From NCBI GenBank assembly GCA_024222395.1, contig JAAEPE010000195.1, positions 1 to 38,864 on the forward strand: a stretch of DNA of 38,864 nucleotides. The letters are read 5' to 3'. Origin of the DNA: Myxococcales bacterium. GTDB taxonomy: Bacteria > Myxococcota_A > Polyangia > Haliangiales > Haliangiaceae. The position numbers and the translations under genes are program-made. Below, in pieces: positions 7,350-15,190 of this stretch; within the stretch, counting starts at the first letter, position 1; each line of letters opens with the position of its first letter. Under the pieces are notes generated by a model that did no database searches, was not told the DNA's origin, and saw only the letters and a list, made by a program, of their open reading frames with translations.

Positions 7350-9212
7350 TTGCCGACCGTGGAAGAGGAAAATGGTGAGCGCCCGAGATCGCTGTGGGGA
7401 GGTTCGACGCCAAGCGAGCAGCAGCTCCAGCGTATTGTTGAGCATTCAGCACCGGTAATACTGCAGATTGACTCTGGAGCCATCATCCGCTTTGCGGCCG
7501 GCTACCACCTGGATTCCCTAGGTCTCTCCGCTGAGAGCTTGCTAGGAACTAGCTTTTCAGAATTTATCTCAACCCACGAGCCCACATTACTTGTCCTGCA
7601 GCAAGCACTCGGAGGAGAGTTCGGCACCTCGGAAGTTCCGCTCTCCGGGTGCCAATTCGAAATTCGCCTCACGCCTATGGTCGACCAAGTCGGCGCTATT
7701 GCCGGCATCACGGCAGTATTCGTCGACATTACCGAACGCTCCATAGCGGCGGAGGAGCTAGGTCGATCCGAGGCCAGCTTCCGTGTACTCACCGAGTCGT
7801 CGCCCGATGCGATCATCGTCCATCGCTTCGGTCGAATCGTCTACGCCAACAATGCCGCAGGTGCTCTGCTCCAGCACGGCTCCGTTTCAGAACTCATGGG
7901 AAGACCAGTCTTGGAGTTCTTCTCCAAGGACGATAGGCCCCAGGCCATGCAGCGGATCCGTGACTCTACTGGAAGCTCGGAGCAGTATCGGGATCGATTT
8001 CGCTTGGTCCGTCGCTCTGGTGAAGAAGGGTCTTTCGAAGTAACGACAATGGCGGCGCAATACGACGGGGGCACAGCAACCGTGCACGTCGCACGGGACA
8101 TCACCCAAGCGCTGCGAATGCAAACGAAGCTCGCGCAAACTGAACGACTCGCCTCTCTCGGAACCCTTGCTAGCGGCGTCGGACATGAAATCAACAATCC
8201 GCTGGCCTACATGACGGCAAATCTCAGTTTCCTCATAGAGGAACTCACGCGGCTCTTACCGCCAGATCTCAATGAGGACAACGCAGAACTCCATCACGCG
8301 CTCAGAGATGTGCAAGACGGCACCGGGCGCGTTAAGGACATCATTCGTCAACTCAATGAGTTCACCCGAGTCGACTCCGATGTCGAGGAACTCATCGATC
8401 CCAGAAGTGCCATCGAAGCGGCGGTTCGCATGTCATGGAATCATGTTCGTCGGTCCGCTCGCCTAGAAACACATCTTCTTCCCATAGACTCTGTTCGTGG
8501 CAGTACTTCCCGGCTTGGCCAAGTGTTTCTCGCGCTGCTGCTGAATGCCTCGGCCGCTCTGGCTGAGCAGCACATCTCTGAAAGTGAGATTTGCATATCA
8601 TCACACCAGGAGGGCGAGAACGTCGTGATTCGTGTTTCTGACAACGGCCCGGGAATCCCCGAAGAGATACTCACGAACATATTCGACCCCTTCTTCAGTG
8701 CAACCCCAGGTGCACAGGGTACAGGGTTGGGACTCTCTGTAGCGCATAGCATTGTGGTAGGCATGGGGGGCAGCATCGATGTCACGACCAAGCCCAATGA
8801 GGGCACCTGTGTCGAAATCAACCTACCCCGCGCACAGGAGCGCCGGGGTGAGGTGGCGGGGGATAGGCGCATACTCGTCGTTACAGGCGACGTGCGCTTC
8901 CTCGAAGCAGCACAGATCGCTCTGAGAGGAAATCGTATTCGTATTGCTGGCAGGATGAGCATCGCCAGCCCTGAGCTAGATGGCGAATCACTCGACGCAA
9001 TCCTGTGTGACATCAGCAGCGCCGACGTAGATCTGCCAACTTTCGGAAACCGCGCAAACCGCCACGGAGGAGTGCTTTTGTGGCTTTCTCAGCAACTAGA
9101 TCAAGTCCCTCAAGAGCACAGAGACATTGCCTCACTTTGCCTACAAAAACCTATTGGCGCCGACCGCATATCGATGCAATTGTCTAAACTCTGGCCTACA
9201 AATAGCTCCTGA
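7350..9212 (+). CDS. PAS-domain sensor histidine kinase with degenerate C-terminal receiver
   Basis: About 620 residues and no membrane segment, so probably cytoplasmic. Order: PAS-like region (about 25-130), PAS domain (about 145-255, FRVLTESSPDAIIVHRFGRI), HisKA with LASLGTLASGVGHEINNPLA (phospho-acceptor His near 277), HATPase with LLLNASAA, DNGPGIPEEI, FDPFFS and GTGLGLSVAHSI. A C-terminal receiver-like part (about 510-620) keeps ILCDIS (possible phospho-Asp) and the LQKP lysine, but its first acidic pair is VTGD instead of VDD. The start is uncertain: TTG 7350 or GTG 7359; no ATG is in frame. It is divergent from the Smr gene and 52 nt ahead of the Ser/Thr kinase gene. No response regulator is adjacent. 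Confidence 0.88.
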   Translation: MPTVEEENGERPRSLWGGSTPSEQQLQRIVEHSAPVILQIDSGAIIRFAAGYHLDSLGLSAESLLGTSFSEFISTHEPTLLVLQQALGGEFGTSEVPLSGCQFEIRLTPMVDQVGAIAGITAVFVDITERSIAAEELGRSEASFRVLTESSPDAIIVHRFGRIVYANNAAGALLQHGSVSELMGRPVLEFFSKDDRPQAMQRIRDSTGSSEQYRDRFRLVRRSGEEGSFEVTTMAAQYDGGTATVHVARDITQALRMQTKLAQTERLASLGTLASGVGHEINNPLAYMTANLSFLIEELTRLLPPDLNEDNAELHHALRDVQDGTGRVKDIIRQLNEFTRVDSDVEELIDPRSAIEAAVRMSWNHVRRSARLETHLLPIDSVRGSTSRLGQVFLALLLNASAALAEQHISESEICISSHQEGENVVIRVSDNGPGIPEEILTNIFDPFFSATPGAQGTGLGLSVAHSIVVGMGGSIDVTTKPNEGTCVEINLPRAQERRGEVAGDRRILVVTGDVRFLEAAQIALRGNRIRIAGRMSIASPELDGESLDAILCDISSADVDLPTFGNRANRHGGVLLWLSQQLDQVPQEHRDIASLCLQKPIGADRISMQLSKLWPTNSS

Positions 9213-9243
9213 CATTTTTCTGCAATGCTCATGAGTAGATGAG

Positions 9244-9249
9244 GTATTA
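9244..9249 (+). promoter_or_regulatory. Possible -10 box (TATTAT) for the Ser/Thr kinase gene
   Basis: TATTAT lies 15 nt before the GTG start at 9265, inside the 52-nt gap after the histidine kinase. A convincing -35 box is lacking. If used, the leader would be very short. Confidence 0.25.
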
Positions 9250-9264
9250 TCGGACCTGGGACTG

Positions 9265-12200
9265 GTGTTGAGTACGAAGAAGACTATACAGAGCGCCGAG
9301 CGCGAGACGACGCAACTTGAGTCGCTAGTGGGTTCAGTCTTTGCGGAAAAGTATGAACTCACCGGGCTAATTGGTTCCGGTGGCATGGGCTTTGTCTACG
9401 CGGCAGAGCAAATCGGCCTCGGTCGCTCTGTTGCAATCAAACTGCTTCGCCCCGACTTCGTCGAAACACGCATCGAGTGGTTTCGCGCTGAAGCAATGGC
9501 GGCCAGTCGAATTAATCACCCGCACGCAGTCACCATTTACGACTTCGGCGTAACGGCCGACGAGGTTCCCTATCTCGTTATGGAGAGGCTGCGCGGCCGC
9601 GCACTCTCTGCAGTCATCGAGGAAGAGCCGCTAGGTCCCGAGCGAATCGTACGCATCGCCGGCCAATGCCTTAGCGCCTTGGACGAGGCACACGCATGCC
9701 GCGTCGTTCACTGTGACCTCACTGCCGACAACGTCATTGTTGAGCGACTTCGCGACGGAGACGATTTTGCAAAAGTGATCGACTTCGGTCTCGCCCGCCT
9801 TCACGACGTGCCGGGGCAAGACAGGCAACTCATCGGGACTGCGGAATACGTCTCGCCTGAGCAAATCGAGGGCAAGGCGCTTACGCCGCAAACCGACCTC
9901 TACGCCATGGGCATTCTGCTCTATGAGATGATCGTTGGCCGAACTCCCTTTGCCGGGGCGAGCACGCAGGCTGTGCTCCAAGGCCACCTCACTGCCGAAC
10001 CAGACGCACCGCATCACATCATCCCGGGTTGTCCGGCAGAGCTCGGTGAGCTGATTCTCGATGCCCTGAGTAAGAAACCAGATGCTCGCCCAGCCAGTGC
10101 CGCCGCCATGCGCGAGCACCTCTTGGCTATTTTCCCGAGCACCGCGTCTCCGACAACTCGGGGCGCCGCCCGCCCCTCGAGACCAACCCCCGTCCGCTCA
10201 GACATTCGCCGCCAAACGCCGAGTCGTCACACGACTCGGCTTACCTGCGTTCTGGGAAAGCAAGACTCGACGCTGGTCGGGCGAGCGGAGGAAGTGGCTC
10301 ACATCTTGTCCTTCTGCAACGGCGAGCGCGAAGCTCGTACCATGGTTATCGAAGGGCAACACGGCATGGGCAAGGCGCGACTCACGCGCGAGGCAACCGC
10401 CAGAGCAGGAAGGAACATCAAGATCTTCGCCGGTGCTGCCGATCCGAGTGGCCTCAAACTGCCCTGGTATCCACTTCTCAGCGTAATTGAGCAAATCCTA
10501 GGTCTCTCGGGGACACCCACGATCGAGACACTCACCAAGGCCGCGGCTCGATGCGGATCGCCAGAGCGCGACGTACCGGGCCTCGCCGAAGCATTCGGGC
10601 TCGACGGCCCCGCAATGCAACTGGAACTCGCAGTTCGACATCGAGAGGCTCGTGCGGCGGCTCTAAGGACATTCCTTATCGCTGGCAAGCGCTTCGTCTC
10701 GTCGGTGATTGTCTTTGCGGATGCCGACCGCTACGACCACCCGAGCCTGAGCATCATCCAAGACCTACAGAGCAAGCTCCCAGAGAATCTGCGACTAATT
10801 GTGACCTGTACCAAGATGCCCACCCTGGGCACTGGACTGGTCGACCGCCTCACGCTCAAAGGCCTGCCACCACAACACGCTAGAGACTTGGCGCGAGAGC
10901 TCGCCGGTAGCAAACACACCGTTCCCGATGCTCTAGCAATCCATTCCATCACGGGTGGATCGCCGGCCTCTGTTGAACAGCTCGCTGGTTGGATAAAGCT
11001 CGGACACGGCACCAACAACATGCCGTCTCTCTTGGTGGATTTGGTAGCGATTCGCGTAAATCGGCTACCTGCACCAGCTAGGCGCGTGCTCCAGGCAGTC
11101 GCCATTCACGGTACGCTTGCGCCGCGGGCACTGGTGGAATCAACGATCGACGAAGAAGAGTCAAAGACTCTTATGTCATCTAGCTGGACAGGCCTCCTAG
11201 TTGTCGAACTAGCAACGCTCACCATTCCGACCGACCTGGTCGCACAGGTTATTTCGGCGTGTACTCCGGCGGACGTGCGTAGGCGGCTACATCAGCGCGC
11301 CTTGGAGGCCTACGGCAACGAAGGTCCCGCAGGCATTCGCGCACACCACGCTGAGGAAGCCGGTGAATTGGCTACCGCGTACGACTTGTACATTGGTGCA
11401 GGTACCGACTCAGTTCGCCGTTTCGACGATCCTGGCGCAGCAGTCTGGTATGGACGCGCCGTTGCCTGCGCCCGGCGTATGCACTCGAGAGCTACAGACG
11501 GAGCACTTCCGCGCCTCGCAGAGGCCAGTGTTCTCCTCGCCGAAGTTCTACGACAAACCGGTGAGTTCGGCCTGGCAGCAGGCATCTGTGAAGAAGCTCA
11601 GCTATTTGGGCCAGACGACAAGCAGCGAGCCATGATTCACCGCACGTTGGGTGTTATTGCCCTAGATGCGGGTAATGCCCCCGAAGCCGAGCAGTACCTC
11701 AAGCTCGCAATTGGTGACGCATTGCGTTCGAGCAAGCGCGAGTTTCTCTGTCAGTGTTACCTCGACTCGATTCGTGCTCTCGACGCTCAAGGAAAGCTCG
11801 AAGAAGGCACCAAGGAGCTGCGCGAGGGCATCAACATCATCACCTTGGGTGAAGGTCTGCGCACCAATTCTGGGCCGCATCAGCTCTGGCGCCTTGGGAT
11901 CAAACTCGCAGAGCGCCTTGCGACTGCGAATGCACTTGTTGAGGCCAGCGAAACCGCGCAACTCGCTCTTAGCGCTGCGACACGAGCGGGAAACGCTCAC
12001 GCCCGTGGTCGAGTTTCGGCACTCCTAGCACAAATCTGCGAATCTGCGGGCGAGCGCAGCCAGGCATTGCGCCACCGCTCGAATGCGATCGACGCGATGA
12101 AAGCGCTTGGCGATAGGCGCTCGACGGCCGAACTACTCATCGAAACAGCCAGGACCCAAGATGCTCTGCGCGCATCCGCTAACAACGGTATACCTCAGGC

Positions 12201-12285
12201 AGATCCACAGTCGGCACTGCGTCTAGCCCACAAGCTCGCCATGGAAATTGGTTGGGATGAGGGCGCGCATTTGAGCAAGACGTGA
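9265..12285 (+). CDS. Ser/Thr protein kinase fused to ATPase-like and TPR regions
   Basis: 1006 residues. The N-terminal kinase (about 30-290) shows GSGGMGFVY (Gly loop), Lys59 in AIKL, HCDLTADN at 149-156 and DFG at 173-175, then GTAEYVSPEQ. The catalytic Asp is kept, but the usual HRDLKxxN Arg and Lys are Cys and Thr. A basic Pro-rich linker (290-330) follows, then an AAA-like ATPase region (about 335-560) whose Walker A reads GQHGMGKA (364-371), lacking the final Ser/Thr, and whose Walker B-like strand is VIVFADADRY. The C-terminal 300 residues are TPR-like helices. Such kinase-AAA-TPR regulators are common in Myxococcota. The GTG start (or TTG 9268) is the first in frame. The stop overlaps the next small gene (GTGA). 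Confidence 0.88.
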   Translation: MLSTKKTIQSAERETTQLESLVGSVFAEKYELTGLIGSGGMGFVYAAEQIGLGRSVAIKLLRPDFVETRIEWFRAEAMAASRINHPHAVTIYDFGVTADEVPYLVMERLRGRALSAVIEEEPLGPERIVRIAGQCLSALDEAHACRVVHCDLTADNVIVERLRDGDDFAKVIDFGLARLHDVPGQDRQLIGTAEYVSPEQIEGKALTPQTDLYAMGILLYEMIVGRTPFAGASTQAVLQGHLTAEPDAPHHIIPGCPAELGELILDALSKKPDARPASAAAMREHLLAIFPSTASPTTRGAARPSRPTPVRSDIRRQTPSRHTTRLTCVLGKQDSTLVGRAEEVAHILSFCNGEREARTMVIEGQHGMGKARLTREATARAGRNIKIFAGAADPSGLKLPWYPLLSVIEQILGLSGTPTIETLTKAAARCGSPERDVPGLAEAFGLDGPAMQLELAVRHREARAAALRTFLIAGKRFVSSVIVFADADRYDHPSLSIIQDLQSKLPENLRLIVTCTKMPTLGTGLVDRLTLKGLPPQHARDLARELAGSKHTVPDALAIHSITGGSPASVEQLAGWIKLGHGTNNMPSLLVDLVAIRVNRLPAPARRVLQAVAIHGTLAPRALVESTIDEEESKTLMSSSWTGLLVVELATLTIPTDLVAQVISACTPADVRRRLHQRALEAYGNEGPAGIRAHHAEEAGELATAYDLYIGAGTDSVRRFDDPGAAVWYGRAVACARRMHSRATDGALPRLAEASVLLAEVLRQTGEFGLAAGICEEAQLFGPDDKQRAMIHRTLGVIALDAGNAPEAEQYLKLAIGDALRSSKREFLCQCYLDSIRALDAQGKLEEGTKELREGINIITLGEGLRTNSGPHQLWRLGIKLAERLATANALVEASETAQLALSAATRAGNAHARGRVSALLAQICESAGERSQALRHRSNAIDAMKALGDRRSTAELLIETARTQDALRASANNGIPQADPQSALRLAHKLAMEIGWDEGAHLSKT

Positions 12286-12530
12286 CAACTCTAGAGGTCG
12301 CCAAGACGGCCCACCGCAGTTTGCAATCGGTTTGGGTCCTCGTAAGCGCAAATCACGCCGACGCTGTCTCGGATGACGTTGCCGCGATGGGCAAGAAGCT
12401 CGGCGACGCAATTGCGCGTGAAGATGCTGCGGCATGTGCCGATGCAATGGAGGAAGTGCGGGTGTGGCTATCAACCTCGGCAGGGGTTGTGCTCGCCAGG
12501 CTCGAACACGTCTTCCGCAAGCGTGAGTAG
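12282..12530 (+). CDS. Small helical protein coupled to the Ser/Thr kinase gene
   Basis: An 82-residue protein starting at a GTG that overlaps the kinase stop by 4 nt (GTGA), a sign of translational coupling. The sequence is Ala/Glu-rich and helical (KKLGDAIAREDAAACADAME), with no signal peptide, membrane segment or metal motif, and a basic end (EHVFRKRE). I do not recognise the family. The tight link suggests it acts with the kinase, perhaps as a partner or substrate, but that is inference. It ends 3 nt from the 3' end of the convergent membrane protein gene. Confidence 0.6.
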   Translation: MTTLEVAKTAHRSLQSVWVLVSANHADAVSDDVAAMGKKLGDAIAREDAAACADAMEEVRVWLSTSAGVVLARLEHVFRKRE

Positions 12531-12533
12531 CTC

Positions 12534-13283
12534 CTATTGGCCGAGCACGACGAGCACCTCAACCACAAGTGCAAGGCTGAGAACGACAGACATATTCTTA
12601 GACACGCTCGTCGATTTTCGAGAGACAACGAACATCGCGGCGCCGGCCAAGACCATGAGCACGAGCCCCGAGATGCCCTGACAAAGCGCCATGACGATTG
12701 CAACACCACCAGCGATAAGCACGTATCGCAGCAAGGCGCCGAAATCTTGCTCTGAGTTCTTGAGCGAGGCGATCAGCGGTGCCAAGGAAATCACCCATCG
12801 GCTCAAAACGGCCGCCGCGATGAGGGCTGCAGTGAGATCTGCGCTAGCAATCGAGGCTAGGGCTGCTGTACGCATAACAATGGCAAGGCTCACAACCGCC
12901 ACGGTCGATAGGAGCGCGTCCTCCCCTTCCACTGCCTGTCCCATGGCTCGGCGCCAGCGGCCGAGCGCTTCCTCGGCCTTGTTCGCCAATGCCCGCTCGA
13001 AACAGAGCCCACCACAGGCGACCACAGCGACAACCACGATCGCGGCGGAGACCAATGCGGAGAGTCCTACCTCCACACAAGAAGCCGCCACGAAAGACCA
13101 AAGGACTCCAAGTCCAAGCCCCACAACAGGCATCCACGGCAGTGAAGTCTTGAGATCGTCGCCCGTGGGCACGAGCCGGCCAGCCAGCGGAAGCCCGGAT
13201 TGGGCCTGCGCCGCGACGACCAACGGATAGAAGACCCCCGCTCGCTCTTGCCAAATTTCACGCTCGGCGCCAACTGCACTCAC
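12534..13283 (-). CDS. CobS-like membrane protein lacking the acidic active-site motif
   Basis: A 249-residue, very hydrophobic protein with about six membrane segments. Its plan follows CobS (adenosylcobinamide-GDP ribazoletransferase, last steps of B12 assembly): GLPLAGRLVPTGDDL near residue 35 resembles the CobS TRLPVP start, SLPWMPVVGLGLGVL resembles its FPLIGLLLG, and ACGGL at about 88-92 aligns with TGGFH. The catalytic DGLADTxDG stretch that should follow is replaced by ERALANKAEEAL, and the late Asp-containing loop is also missing. It is either a non-catalytic CobS relative or a distant membrane protein. The GTG start is the only reasonable one. It is divergent from the TerB-like gene. 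No other cobalamin gene is in the window. Confidence 0.55.
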   Translation of the reverse strand: MSAVGAEREIWQERAGVFYPLVVAAQAQSGLPLAGRLVPTGDDLKTSLPWMPVVGLGLGVLWSFVAASCVEVGLSALVSAAIVVVAVVACGGLCFERALANKAEEALGRWRRAMGQAVEGEDALLSTVAVVSLAIVMRTAALASIASADLTAALIAAAVLSRWVISLAPLIASLKNSEQDFGALLRYVLIAGGVAIVMALCQGISGLVLMVLAGAAMFVVSRKSTSVSKNMSVVLSLALVVEVLVVLGQ

Positions 13284-13407
13284 AAGCGGTATTCTACCGC
13301 GAGCCGCCCAGACTCGGTGCGGCTTGCAAAATCCCCTGCAGTTTCAGCAAGATACTTAATGCTCCTTGCGGACATGACCTGGCCGCTACTGCGCTGTAGG
13401 ATGCGGC

Positions 13408-13425
13408 TACTATCGCAATAGCGAT
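13408..13425 (+). promoter_or_regulatory. Possible -10 box overlapping a small palindrome
   Basis: TACTAT at 13408-13413 could be a -10 box for the TerB-like gene. It overlaps an exact inverted repeat, ATCGC-aata-GCGAT (13412-13425), which could be an operator or short hairpin. The spacer between the divergent CobS-like and TerB-like genes is 175 nt and holds no other clear feature. Confidence 0.3.
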
Positions 13426-13447
13426 TTATGTTTTCTGATCCATATAT

Positions 13448-13453
13448 AAGGAG
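13448..13453 (+). promoter_or_regulatory. Ribosome binding site AAGGAG of the TerB-like gene
   Basis: A full AAGGAG lies 5 nt before the GTG at 13459-13461, and fixes that start. It is one of the strongest ribosome sites in the window, where most starts have none. Confidence 0.75.
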
Positions 13454-13458
13454 TACCC

Positions 13459-14022
13459 GTGCCCAATTCACTCGCAAATCGCCGACAGGCTCTCGAAGAC
13501 CGTTTTTTCCAAGACCAAGAAGCTGAGCAAGTTTCGCGAATGCGCGAGAAGCTCGCAGCTCAGAAGAATCGTGAAGAACTAGCGGCGGTCTGCGGTATCG
13601 AAGATGCGACAGTACTCGACACGCTCACGAAGCTCGCTGTCGGTGCCCACGATGTCTCAGCGCTCACTCTCGTTCCTCTCGTTCAAGTTGCTTGGGCGGA
13701 TGGAAACGTCACAGCAAAAGAGCGCGAAGCAGTTCTAAAGGCTGCTGTTGCACAGGGCATCGCAGACGCCAGCCACAGCCACGCACTTCTCGATGCATGG
13801 CTCGACAAGGCTCCAGGCGAAGGTCTATTCCAGGCTTGGACAAGCTATGTTGAAGCATTGCGCAGCCACATCGATGTATCAGAGATGACCGCCCTCAAAG
13901 AGAGCATCCTCGGTCTAGCCCACGACGTGGCGGACGCTGCGGGCGGCTACCTCGGCATCGGTAGCGTCTCCGGTGCCGAGAAGAAAGTGCTCGCTGCCAT
14001 CGGCGCTGCATTCGACGGCTAG
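13459..14022 (+). CDS. TerB-like helical protein
   Basis: A 187-residue soluble helical protein. The central segment LTLVPLVQVAWADGNVTAKE with following ER and a long helix resembles the TerB/DjlA-type fold (typical AWADGxVxxxERxxI), linked to tellurite resistance and membrane-associated stress complexes. The first 40 residues are charged (RRQALEDRFFQDQEAEQVSR). The C-terminus has Gly-rich GGYLGIGSVSGAEKK. The start is fixed by AAGGAG. It precedes the phosphotransferase gene by 13 nt, so the two are probably one transcript. A specific role is unknown. Confidence 0.7.
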   Translation: MPNSLANRRQALEDRFFQDQEAEQVSRMREKLAAQKNREELAAVCGIEDATVLDTLTKLAVGAHDVSALTLVPLVQVAWADGNVTAKEREAVLKAAVAQGIADASHSHALLDAWLDKAPGEGLFQAWTSYVEALRSHIDVSEMTALKESILGLAHDVADAAGGYLGIGSVSGAEKKVLAAIGAAFDG

Positions 14023-14035
14023 CCGAGACAAGACC

Positions 14036-15145
14036 ATGGGTGAGACCTGGGCACGTATTGAAGCCAAGGAGGGCGATGTCTCGCTTACCACAGTGGTAGG
14101 CGGGACGACCCTTGCGCTTCGTCACGCCCGCACTGCGGCGCGTGTGGGTTGGACAGGGCTTCGCTTTGTAATAGACGACGAGCACGAGCTTGCACGTCTG
14201 AAGACCGAGTTTTCCAGATCTCCGGCTCCCGAGGGGTTCCAACTGGACTTTGCGCCCAGTGACACCAGCCGAACCCCGGATGCTGAAGTCGCCCTCCTGG
14301 GGTCGGCAATCTATCTCAGAGATACTCTCAGTTCGATCAACCCCAAGCAGACTCCAGAGGCCGACTTTCTTCTCAAAGACGCAGCGGACGCTGGGCGAGC
14401 GGAGTCATACCTCTACGGACAAATCCGAAAGTCGGTGGAGCTAGACGGCGTAATCGCGTATTATGTAATGCGCCCACTTGCGCGGGTTTTCACCCGGATC
14501 CTACTCAATACATCGGTTAGCCCGAACCAAGCGACCCTATCGGCCCTCGCATTTGGCATTGGAGCGGCGATTTGCGCGGGCATCGGTGGCGCAACCTACG
14601 TCGCGCTCGCCGGCATACTCTACTGGTTTGGCGGTGTGCTCGATTGTATAGATGGAGAACTCGCACGCATGCGCCTGCAGAGTTCGAAAATCGGTGAATG
14701 GCTCGACAGCATGGTCGATGAGTTCTCCACAGTTTCGCTTATTGCTGGCATTGGCATTGGCCTTAGCCGCGACGGCTACGGAGACCATTGGATGATGCTC
14801 GGCTTCGCCGGGGCGGCGGTTGCGATCATGACTCTGGGCCCCATGTACGCCGACCTTCATCGGCGCAAGTTGCCCATCGACACGGCACAGTTCCCCTGGT
14901 TCTTTGGCATCGCCTCAGCAAGCACAACCGACGGCCCAGATGGCTTCTTCGGCAAAGCCATCAATATCATCGGCTACTTCATCCGCAGAGATGCCAGCAT
15001 CACAGGCACCGCCCTCCTTCTCATTCTTGGGCTCCGCCGCATTTCCCTCAGCATCATGCTCGGCGCGTTTGCTGTAGCCAGTATTCTTCTGATCACCCAC
15101 TGCACGGTGATGAAGATGCGCGGCGAGGACGCAGCGGAGAACTAG
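14036..15145 (+). CDS. CDP-alcohol phosphotransferase with N-terminal nucleotidyltransferase-like domain
   Basis: A 369-residue protein. The C-terminal membrane domain (about 150-365) carries the full CDP-alcohol phosphotransferase motif, DCIDGELARMRLQSSKIGEW followed by LDSMVD, i.e. D-xx-DG-xx-AR-x8-G-xxx-D-xxx-D, with several membrane segments. The first 110 residues (VVGGTTLALRHARTAARVGW) look like a reduced sugar-nucleotidyltransferase fold, and the ADFLLKDAADAGRAESYLYG linker and SVSPNQATL are typical of bifunctional inositol-phosphate cytidylyltransferase/DIPP-synthase-like proteins. The likely reaction is transfer of an alcohol-phosphate onto a polar head group in the membrane. The N-terminal domain lacks a clear nucleotide-binding GxGxR loop and may be inactive. 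The ATG 14036 is chosen over an upstream start inside the TerB-like gene. Confidence 0.8.
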   Translation: MGETWARIEAKEGDVSLTTVVGGTTLALRHARTAARVGWTGLRFVIDDEHELARLKTEFSRSPAPEGFQLDFAPSDTSRTPDAEVALLGSAIYLRDTLSSINPKQTPEADFLLKDAADAGRAESYLYGQIRKSVELDGVIAYYVMRPLARVFTRILLNTSVSPNQATLSALAFGIGAAICAGIGGATYVALAGILYWFGGVLDCIDGELARMRLQSSKIGEWLDSMVDEFSTVSLIAGIGIGLSRDGYGDHWMMLGFAGAAVAIMTLGPMYADLHRRKLPIDTAQFPWFFGIASASTTDGPDGFFGKAINIIGYFIRRDASITGTALLLILGLRRISLSIMLGAFAVASILLITHCTVMKMRGEDAAEN

Positions 15146-15190
15146 GGGATACAACGCCTGCGCCTGGTGATGGCTCGGCAGACTTGGTCC

